A DNA stretch of 64,000 bases, from NCBI RefSeq assembly GCF_001577835.2, contig NC_029526.1, positions 899,510 through 963,509 of the forward strand, written 5' to 3'. The position numbers and the translations under genes are program-made. Positions 26,069 to 33,804 of the stretch are shown here, piece by piece (positions within the stretch are counted from its first letter, which is position 1; every line of letters begins with the position of its first letter). Under the pieces are notes generated by a model, which was not told where the DNA came from, did no database searches, and saw only the letters and a program-made list of their open reading frames with translations. Source of the stretch: Coturnix japonica (taxonomy: Eukaryota > Chordata > Aves > Galliformes > Phasianidae).

Positions 26069-28470
26069 ATGCACCAGGGCTGCGCAGCTGTCATCTGTGA
26101 GTACACACCACTGGGAGGTGGGGGAGGGACACCCCTGGAGGGGGTGGGCAATGGATGCCCCCATGGGGTGATGCTGCTCTGCAGGTGTCCTGGCCGTGCT
26201 GGGGCTGGAGGTGGCTGCGCTGGGGGAATGCGAGCTCGCCCGACTGCTGCAGGACAAGCTGCAGTATGAGATGCGCCTGAAGTACATGGTATGGATCTGT
26301 GTCCTGCCCTGCCACCCTGGGCTCCCCGTGCCCAGAGTTGGGTGTGCAATCAAAGCTACTCTCTTGTGGCCCCACGGAGCAGCCCCCAAAGCAGGGTGCC
26401 CCCCGTGGGGACAGTGGGCACAGCTGTGGGGACCCTGATGGCACAGTTGGTGGGACACTGATGGCACAGATATGAGGACCCTGGTGGCATAGATGTGGGG
26501 ACCTTGGTAGCACAGCTGGTGGGACACTGGTGGCCCAGCTGGTGGAAGCGTGTTGGCACAGTTAGTGGGGCTTTGGTGGCACAGACATGGGGACTCTGTT
26601 AGCACAGGTATGGGGACCCTGGTGGTGCAGATACAGGGATTCTATTGGCACAGATAAGGAGCCCCTGGTGGCACAGATACAGGGATGCTAGTGGCACTGC
26701 TGGTGGGACACTGGTAGCACAGATCTGGGGACACCGGTGGAAAAGATGTGGGGACCCTGGTGACAAAGTTGGTGGGAACCGGGTGGCACAGCTGGTGGGA
26801 CCCTGATGGCACAGCTTTGGGGATGCTGGTAGCCCTCACCCTCTTCTCCACCTCTCCAGAAGCACAACTTCCCCATTGACTACACTCTCCGGGTGCAGCA
26901 CGAGGAGGTGCTGCGGACAGCCAACATCACCCGCCTGGTGAGCTCACACTGGGGGTCACTCAGTGACAGTGGGGGGCAGGGAGGGGAACTGGGGGTCTCT
27001 GGGCACCGGGGTCTCACCCACCCCCACCCCCACCACCCCTTCTCCCACAGCGTGATGGAAAGGTGTCTGAGGTGTCGCTGCGCTACCTGTGGTTCCACGT
27101 CTGCTCCCAGGCCGTGCTGCACATCCTGGAGGTGCTGCCGGAGAAGCACCCATCCCACGAGTACACACAGGGGCTGAGCCAGCTTTTGGATGACCTGGGC
27201 ATGGAGTACAGCGGGTACCAGCAGGTAGGGCTGCAGGTGGGCATCCTCCCATAGCAGGTCAGGAGACACAGAGGGCTGTGGGTCGGCCTTGCCCCACACA
27301 GCCCTGCAGTGGGGCTGGATCCAGATGTGGAGCTGTGAGGCAGTGCTGGGGAGCAGCTCCACATCTGGCATTGGTGGTTCAGTGGTAGAATTCTCGCCTG
27401 CCACGCGGGAGGCCCGGGTTCGATTCCCGGCCAATGCAGTGCTGTAAACCTTTTGCTCTCTTCTTTCTTGGCCCACATCCCCCTCGCTCTATGGCACTGG
27501 GTCATAGGAACCACCCTTTTTGCCCCTGCCCCACGATGGAGATGCCCCAGCTTTTTGTGTTAACTCTGTAGGCTAATGACAGCACCTGCTTAGCCACAGA
27601 GGCAGGGGGTACTGTTGCATGGTGGAGCCGTGGGGTTCCCTCCTATGGGCTCCCAGCAGTGCCTGCCCCACTGCTGCCCCATCCTGGCCCCACAGCGGGG
27701 GCTGCAGTGCAATAACACCCGTGGGTGAGCACTGCAGGGCACCCAACATCTGGCATTGGTGGTTCAGTGGTAGAATTCTCGCCTGCCACGCGGGAGGCCC
27801 GGGTTCGATTCCCGGCCAATGCAGAGGAAATGAGTTATTTTTGCTCCCTTAAGCCCTACCCCACACAGGGACGGTGAGTTCTACAGACCTCGTTAACTCT
27901 GAAGCCTAATGACAACATCTCTTAACCAAGTTGGTGTCTCAGGTGGAGGGCAATGGATGCTGTGATGTATTGGGAGCATCAAAGGGGAGCTGTGTGTGCT
28001 GCAGTTCTCCTGGCTGAGTGCTGGCACATGGTTTGGTGGATGGTTGGATGATCTTGGAGCTCTTTTCCATCCTGGTGATCCTACGGGCCTGCTGGGTGGG
28101 AGCCCCACATCTGTCACTGCTTGTTCAGTAGTAGAATCCTCCTCCGCCATGACTGTTCAACTCCCAACCAATGCAACACCCCAAACTCTTTGCCCCCCTA
28201 TAGATGACATGGCAGTGATGTGTTCTCTGTGCCCGCAGAGCGACGTGGACACGGTGGTGGCTGACCTGGTGAAGCAGCTGCACAGCGGTGATAGCCGGCA
28301 GAAGGCCGTGCGCCCCAAAGCACTGCTGGACAACTGCCTCAAGGTCCTGAGGATGCTCTTCGGGACACACTGTGAGTGCTGGGGAGGGACAGCAGGGATG
28401 GGGGTCATTGTGGTCCCTTTCCCCTTCTGACCCCCATCTCTTCTGCCCAGGTCGGTGGGACTCTGCTTAA
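26069..28470 (+). CDS. IL34: IL34, interleukin-34 cytokine
   Basis: Secreted four-helix cytokine that binds CSF1R and supports macrophages and microglia. Coding exons are 26069-26096, 26185-26288, 26860-26937, 27051-27224, 28239-28371 and 28451-28470 (TAA), 537 nt or 178 residues, all GT-AG. Residues 1-23 form a hydrophobic signal peptide, with cleavage likely near ALG|EC. The blocks DKLQYEMRLKYM (33-44), NITRL (66-70, an N-glycosylation site also present in human) and RPKALLDNC before the C-terminus are hallmarks of IL34. Cysteines include C25, one in LDNC and C173. The protein is shorter than the roughly 242-residue mammalian form, lacking its long proline-rich tail. The start is the first ATG giving a signal peptide; noncoding upstream exons were not fixed. 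The last coding exon carries only six codons and the stop. Confidence 0.95.
26437..26828. repeat. 23-bp minisatellite, about 17 copies, in IL34 intron 2
   Basis: Head-to-tail units of the form GRTGGCACAGNTGGTGGGACACT. About 17 consecutive copies can be aligned with substitutions but almost no length change, filling about 70% of the intron 26289-26859. The period is not a multiple of three, so open frames across it are not coding. Confidence 0.9.
27368..27438 (+). tRNA. tRNA-Gly (anticodon GCC), copy 1
   Basis: A 71-nt cloverleaf with acceptor stem GCATTGG paired to CCAATGC and discriminator A. The A box is TGGTTCAGTGG and the B box GGTTCGATTCC. The anticodon GCC is at 27400-27402. The sequence matches, as far as I recall, the major vertebrate tRNA-Gly-GCC gene exactly. 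A pol III terminator TTTT lies at 27451-27454. The gene is inside IL34 intron 4, on the same strand as IL34. Confidence 0.97.
27753..27823 (+). tRNA. tRNA-Gly (anticodon GCC), copy 2
   Basis: Identical over all 71 nt to the copy 385 bp upstream, with its own TTTTT terminator at 27838-27842. Both copies share the short upstream flank ACATCTG. Their downstream flanks share GTTAACTCTG and CTAATGACA words, so the unit arose by tandem duplication including flanking DNA. Confidence 0.97.
28036..28092 (+). repeat. short CR1 LINE 3' fragment
   Basis: GGTTGGATGATCTTGGAGCT followed by CTTTTCCATCCTGGTGATCC resembles the last ~55 bp of CR1. It lies just upstream of the decayed tRNA copy in IL34 intron 4. 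Confidence 0.6.
28113..28175 (+). pseudogene. decayed tRNA-Gly copy
   Basis: A third relative of the tRNA-Gly gene, 360 bp after copy 2 and preceded by the same ACATCTG flank. It keeps GTTCAGTAGTAGAATCCTCC (A-box side) and the CCAATGCA end. It has lost about eight bases around the variable loop and T stem, its B box and the acceptor pairing are broken, and the anticodon region has changed. It should not give a functional tRNA. Confidence 0.85.
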
Positions 28471-28623
28471 GGCCAATCCATTGAGGAGGAGGAGGAGGAG
28501 GAGGGCACACTTGGGGGGTGATGGCGGTGCCTGCTCCCTTTTCTTTCGTACCACTTTTTCATTCCCACTCCCTCGGCTTCCATTAAGCACCAAGTAACGT
28601 CGTAGCGCTCGCATCTTAACTGC

Positions 28624-28629
28624 AATAAA
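28624..28629 (+). terminator. IL34 polyadenylation signal
   Basis: AATAAA 153 bases after the IL34 stop, preceded by a short GGA repeat (28482-28502) in the 3' UTR. It defines a short 3' UTR ending near 28650. Confidence 0.8.
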
Positions 28630-28649
28630 GAGAAGCAGAGCCGTCATGC

Positions 28650-29139
28650 CTGCTGCGTCATCTGGGGAGCGATTCCCCTCCTTTTGGCTTCCCGAAGGAA
28701 ACATGGATATATAACTCCACATGGACCAGATGTTGGCTATCTCTGTGTCTCGCCATGACCCCAGCTTTCCCAGAGCATCCCAATGGCAAATAGTTGGCCT
28801 CACGATTCTCCGAAAACCCTCTTGAGATGCCTCTGTGTCTCCTGACTTGCTATGGGAGGATGCTCACGTGCCCCCAAGCTGGGACTGCTGAAAATAAAGC
28901 AACCTCACAGATGCTGGAGTGGGAAGAATGTTTGATGCTTGGGAGCTGCAGAAAACAAACCATCATCAGCGCCGGGCAGGCGGGATGCCTGATTTCAGGG
29001 CAGCTGGGCTCGGTGGGTGAGGGCTGTGGGATGCCCAAGGGCTGTGGTTTCAGGGCTCCTGCTCAGAGCAGAGGGTGGCTGCATCCAGCCCTCGTGTCTG
29101 TATTTGCCCTATAGAATAAGCTGTAGCATCCCTCTCCAT
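28650..29139. other. IL34 / SDR convergent intergenic spacer
   Basis: The left part of the gap between the convergent IL34 and SDR poly(A) sites. No gene is recognised. An AATAAA at about 28893 has no evident gene upstream of it. A minisatellite occupies the right part of the gap. Confidence 0.6.
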
Positions 29140-29510
29140 GGATTTCACTGCCTGTGACCATCCTACTTACAGCCATCCCTCTCCATATACAATCCTTTCC
29201 TATGGACACTCATCCCCATGGACATCCCTTGCCATGTTTATCCATCCTAGCTTACAACCCTCCCCCTGGACACTGCTCTCCATGGACACCCATCCGCACA
29301 TCCATCCTTCTCGCCATATATATCCATCTCCATAGACATGCCTTACCCTGGACAACCACCCCCATTAATATCCCTCCCCATATACACTTCCCCATGGACA
29401 TCCCTGTACATCCTACTCATGGACATCCTACCCTGTGGACACCGCTCACCTTATACATCCCTCCCTGTGGACATCCATCCCCATGGACATCCTTTTCCAG
29501 GTCCAACCCT
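29140..29510. repeat. CATCCCTCCCCATGGACA minisatellite, left arm
   Basis: Degenerate units of about 18-20 bp built on CCATGGACA and CATCCCTCC. The same motif occurs in reverse complement at 30140-30560, so the two arrays are inverted around the last exon of the SDR gene. Confidence 0.8.
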
Positions 29511-29585
29511 TTGCTAGCTTGGTGACCCCATCATATAGGGCTTCCTAACTCCATCAAACAAGCCCATCTGTGGTCATTAGGAGCC

Positions 29586-29591
29586 TTTATT
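29586..29591 (-). terminator. SDR gene polyadenylation signal
   Basis: TTTATT on the plus strand (AATAAA on the transcript) lies 33 bases past the SDR stop codon, giving a very short 3' UTR. The IL34 signal converges from the other side 957 bp away. Confidence 0.8.
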
Positions 29592-29623
29592 GAGCTCGGC
29601 AGCTGGGGACATGGATGCTGTGG

Positions 29624-31987
29624 TCACCATGGCAGCCTCTGTCCCTTCCAGTCCCAGAAGGTGCCATTGCTGGTGGTGGAGAGGTTGGCGAGGACTTGCA
29701 GGACACCTTGGGTGCTCTCTTCCAATGTCACCGGTCCCTGTGGGGTCAAGGATATGGAGTGAACCCTCAGGGACATGAGAAAGGACTCAATTAATGGTGC
29801 ATAATTAATAATTCATCAGTCCCCCACACACATTGGGTCTCAGTCCTCATCAGTGCTGGGCACAGCCATGAGGTGGGGAAGCCATACGGTGCTGCTTTCC
29901 CTTGTGTTTGTGATGCAGTGCTGAGCATGGGGCCGGGGTGCCCTCTGCTGACATGAAAGCTCTGATAGAAATGGGAAAATAATGCCAGAAATTGGAGGAT
30001 TTGGTGGCAGAGCTGAGAACTGTGGCACAGCACCCATGTGAACCAGGAGGGTCATGTGGGATGTCTCTGGCGATGGGTGGCCATAGGGAAGAGGTGCCCA
30101 CAGGAGGAACATCGGTGGGGAAGGGTAGATCTGTAGGGAGCTATGTCCATAGAGAAGTGGTGTTCAAGGGGAAAGTTTGCCCATGAGAGGAGTATTAATG
30201 GGTAGGATTTCCATGGAGAGGGATGTCCATGGGTGGGATGTCCGTGGGGAAGGGATGTCCATGGGGAGAAAGATCCATGGGAGGGATTTCTATGGGTAAG
30301 GTTGTCCCTAAGGAGGTAAATCCACAGGGAGGGATGTATATGAAGAGGGATATCTATGGGTATGTTGTCCATGGAGAGAGATACAAAAGGCTAGGATGTC
30401 TGCGAGGAGGAGTATCTATGGGTTGGATGTCTGTGGGAAGAGACACCAACAGGTAGAATATCCATTTCTGCGAGTAGAATGCCCAAGGGTGCAGATGCCC
30501 ACGGGGGAGGGATGTCCATGGAAATCAATGGGTAGAATGTCAGTGGGGATGGGATGCCCAAGGAGACATTATCAAATCAAGATGTTGGTGGCCTCCACAT
30601 CTGCCCCATCACTCACCATCCCACCTCCTGGTGGCGGTACCACGCAGCCAGGATCCACAGACACGCAGAGGATCCCACTGTCACCGTACTCCAGGGCCAG
30701 GCACTTGGTGAGCATGTTGAGAGCAGCCTGAGGGGACACCACCATCACCATCACGGGATGGCACCACTGTGGCCAAAGGTGGGACTCCAAAGCAGGTGAC
30801 CCCCAAACCTCACCCCGGACATACCTTGCTGCAGCGATAGGACACGTCCTGCCTCTCATCCCAGGCATCTGCCACCTCGATGGAGCCCAGGACACTGGAG
30901 ATGTTGACTATGGCTGCTCTGCCACAGCTCAGCCCCTGCCCTCCATTTTCCTCTGCAGCCTTCTTCAGCAGGGGCATGAATGCCTGCGGGGTACGGACAT
31001 CACCACCCCATCCCCTGTTCCCATCCTTTGGGGTGGGTGTTGCACATAGCCCTACCTGGCTGGTCTGCAGGGGCCCAATGGTGTTGGTGGCGTAAAGGAG
31101 GGCCATGTTCTCAGCAGACTCATTGGCCAGTGTGCTGTGGCGCCTGGCCCCGGCGCTGTTGATCAGGAGGTTGAGCCCAGCACCACGCAGCTCCTCTTGC
31201 ACCCTGCCCACTGCAGCCTGGATGCTGCTGGGGTCCGTCACATCTGTGTGGGACATGGGGACATGCGGGGGGCTGTGCCTGATGCAGGATGCTTTGGGGT
31301 GGTCATCCATCTGGTCCCAAAGGAAGGGCTGCTCTTGACTGAGTCATGCTTTCTGCATGTGACCACCCTCGGGTGCACCTACCTAGAGGCAGGACCACGA
31401 CGTTGGGGCTGCCCAAAGCCATCTCGTTGAGAGCCTGAAGGGAGAACAAGGAGGGTCATGGAGTGGGGGCAGCCCCATACCTGTACAGCAGGTGGGTGAC
31501 ACAACCCAATGAACCCAGGGGGTCAGTCCCTGCTGCTCCGTGCCCAGCAGGTCCCACTTACAAAGCCACCACCACCAAAGTCACCAACCCCAAAGACCAC
31601 CACCTCCAGAACCACCGTCCTCAGAGCTACCATGGGTGATGCCACCATCACAGGGGTAACCAGAACCCACCCAGGACACCAAACTTAAGATTCTCTATAC
31701 CAAAAGGTGCAAGAAAACCCCCAAACCCATATATCCACCCCTTCCACCGTACATACACAAAGCATATTCCCCTTCCCAACTCCACCCAAGCCCGTGTCAC
31801 AGGGCAGCAGCACTTTGTCCCCAACCCAAGGACCCCCCCTTGTCCTCACCTTTCCATCAGGGTCAGTGCAGGCTGCGAAGAGGCACTGAGGGGGGGTGGG
31901 CAGCTCCAGGAAGCGTTTGAGCAGCCCCAGCCCCATACCCCCATCGCAGCCCGTCACCAGCACACTGCGGGCACTCAGCCCCTCCAT
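29624..31987 (-). CDS. short-chain dehydrogenase/reductase, C-factor/sniffer type
   Basis: Six exons on the minus strand: 31850-31987, 31383-31434, 31056-31243, 30825-30983, 30617-30727 and 29624-29737 (TGA), 762 nt or 253 residues, all GT-AG with matching phases. The Rossmann cofactor motif is TGCDGGMG (12-19), followed by DVTD (64-67), NSAG (92-95), the serine pair S155/S156 and the catalytic YRCSK (Y175-K179). The C-terminus GTFWDWKGQRLPW is typical of C-factor/sniffer carbonyl reductases. Family members reduce carbonyls with NAD(P)H in the cytosol; the substrate here is unknown. Odd: after the PG motif the usual WVxTDMG is replaced by CVVPPPGGGM. The start is the first ATG, eleven residues before the cofactor motif. 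The start codon lies about 250 bp from the MTSS2 poly(A) signal. Confidence 0.9.
30140..30560. repeat. TGTCCATGGGGAGGGATG minisatellite, right arm
   Basis: Degenerate tandem units of about 18-20 bp (GGGATGTCCATGGGGA) inside the SDR intron 30616-29738. They are the reverse complement of the array at 29140-29510. Confidence 0.85.
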
Positions 31988-32240
31988 GCTGCAATGGGTT
32001 GGGTAGGGCGGCCACCCCCACACCATTGGGAAATCACCCTGTAATTATTGGGGTGGTGCAGGTGACGCTGTGAACACCCCCCGGGGAGGGAGCAGAGATG
32101 CGTCACGTTGCAATGGGATCCCACCACCCATGGTTCCTCTTGGTGGAACCGCCCAACAACACCGTTGGGTTCAACCATAGGGAGACCATGGCACTCCACT
32201 CATCATAGACCACCACGGGCAAGGCTATTAATTACAGTAC
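31988..32240 (-). promoter_or_regulatory. presumed SDR promoter between MTSS2 end and SDR start
   Basis: Only about 250 bp separate the MTSS2 poly(A) signal from the SDR start codon on the same strand. The stretch must hold the SDR 5' UTR and promoter unless SDR is made by read-through. It is not a CpG island, and I see no clear TATA box. Confidence 0.4.
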
Positions 32241-32244
32241 AACC

Positions 32245-32250
32245 TTTATT
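32245..32250 (-). terminator. MTSS2 polyadenylation signal
   Basis: TTTATT on plus (AATAAA on the transcript) is the first such signal downstream of a 1.55-kb 3' UTR (33804 to about 32230). That UTR is dominated by a polypyrimidine tract. Confidence 0.7.
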
Positions 32251-32989
32251 AATACTGGAATCTTCACAGTGCATTCGTTACTTGTAGCGGTGACTATTGA
32301 AATCAAGGGCTGGGTGGGAAATGAGTTTGGGTGGGGGGGAGGGGAGGAAAGGAGGGGGGAATTACCACCAAAAAAATAATTAAAAATTAACAAAAAAAGG
32401 GGGGATTTGGGAGGGGGATAAAAGAAAGAAAGGTGGTTGAGGGCCGGGGGAAGCAGCGGCAGAGGTGGGAGCACGGTGGGGGAAGGGGGAGGAGGCTGGG
32501 AGGGGGGGGGAAATAAATAAAAAAGCATAAAGAAAGGAACGAATGAACAACAGCACCAGAAAAGTGACTTCGGTCAAAAGACAATTATTTTTTTCTCTCT
32601 TTGTTTTTGTTTTTCCCCCCCGAGGGATTTCTTGTTCTCTGTACAAAATGTGAAAGAGAGGCCCCCCAACCCCCTCCGCTCACCCAACACCTTCCACCCC
32701 CAACCCCCAACCCCAACCATTTGTCACTTGTCATCATCAGTATCTCTGGTCACAATAAGGGGCCGGGGAGGACTACGTTATTCCTATGGCGGGGGCGGGT
32801 GATGCGACACACAGGTGAGCTATGTACAGTGGGGGGGACAGGACGGGCTGTGCTCCCCCCGCTGCCCCGGCCCCAAAATGAGGTGTGCGGGATTGGGAAA
32901 GGATGGCGGGGGGACCCTGCTCCTGGCGCTGCTCCTGCCCTGGTCCCAGCCACAATGGGGATGGATGGGGTCCTGTGCTGGGGGTAAAG

Positions 32990-33720
32990 GTGGGGGGAAG
33001 GGAATGGTGGAAATGGGAGATTGGAGAGATGGGGAAAGGGGTGGGGGGAGAAGGAAGGGAGAAGACGAGAAAGAAGAAAGGGAAGAGGAGAGGGAAATGG
33101 GGGAAGAAATGGGGGGAAAACGAGGAAAAGGGGAGGAAGAAAGGAGAAAAAAAGAGAAAGAAAGAGGGGGAGAAAAGTGAAAATGAGAAAAAGGAAGGAA
33201 GTAAGGAAGGAAGGAAAGGAAGAAAGAGAAGAAAAGCAGGAGAAAGAGAAAAGGGGGGAATAAATGAGAAAAAGAAATGGAGAAAAAAAGGAGAAAAAGA
33301 AAGAAATGGAGAAAAAGTGAAAATGAGAATGATGGAGAAGGGAAGAAAGTAATCATAGAATCATAGAACCACCAAGGTTGGAAAAGACCTAAAAGACCAT
33401 CCAGTCCAACTGGAAGGAGAAGAGAAATTTAAAGAGGAAGAGAAGAGGAGGGAAAGAAAGAGAGCAAGAAGGAAAGAGTAAAATAAAATGAGGGAGTTGA
33501 CAGAGGGGGTGAGAGAGAGCCCGAGGATGTATAGAGCAGAGAGCTTTGAGACAGTGGAGAGGGAAGGATGGAGAGAAGAGAGCCAGAAGGGAATGGAGAG
33601 AGCACAGGTAAGGAGCGCGAGAAAAGAGCGCACAACTGAACGAATGGAAGAAATCAAAAAGGGAGGAAGGGAAGCAGAAGAGGAGAAGAAAGAACAGAAA
33701 GCGATCACGAGTGTGAGGAC
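32990..33720. repeat. polypurine/polypyrimidine tract in the MTSS2 3' UTR
   Basis: About 700 bp of almost pure A and G on the plus strand, built from GAAA, GGAA and GGGAAA words, hence C/U on the MTSS2 transcript. It is interrupted only by a CR1 end at 33351-33411 and by less pure sequence around 33480-33620. The long open frames across it (Lys/Glu/Arg on plus, Phe/Ser/Leu on minus) reflect composition. Confidence 0.85.
33351..33411 (-). repeat. CR1 LINE 3' end inside the polypurine tract
   Basis: Two ATCATAGA octamers followed by ACCACCAAGGTTGGAAAAG and CCATCCAGTCCAAC: the reverse complement of a CR1 3' terminus. Only about 60 bp is kept. Confidence 0.9.
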
Positions 33721-33804
33721 ACAAGGGGGCCATATCCGCTGCACCCTGGGGTCCTGGCATCGCCCGCCCCGTCGTCCGTCGTCCCCACGTCCCCGTGGGC
33801 GTCA

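Noticed and set aside
26437-26828. Regular 23-bp repeats considered as a CRISPR array
   Set aside because: Units abut with no spacers, vary in sequence and lie in a vertebrate intron.
30572-30616. Extension of SDR exon 5 to an in-frame stop at 30572
   Set aside because: A strong donor GTGAGT follows 30617, and the downstream exon restores the conserved family C-terminus GTFWDWKGQRLPW in phase.
32820-33356. Open frames rich in Lys/Glu (plus) or Phe/Ser/Leu (minus)
   Set aside because: Low-complexity polypurine/polypyrimidine sequence in the MTSS2 3' UTR.
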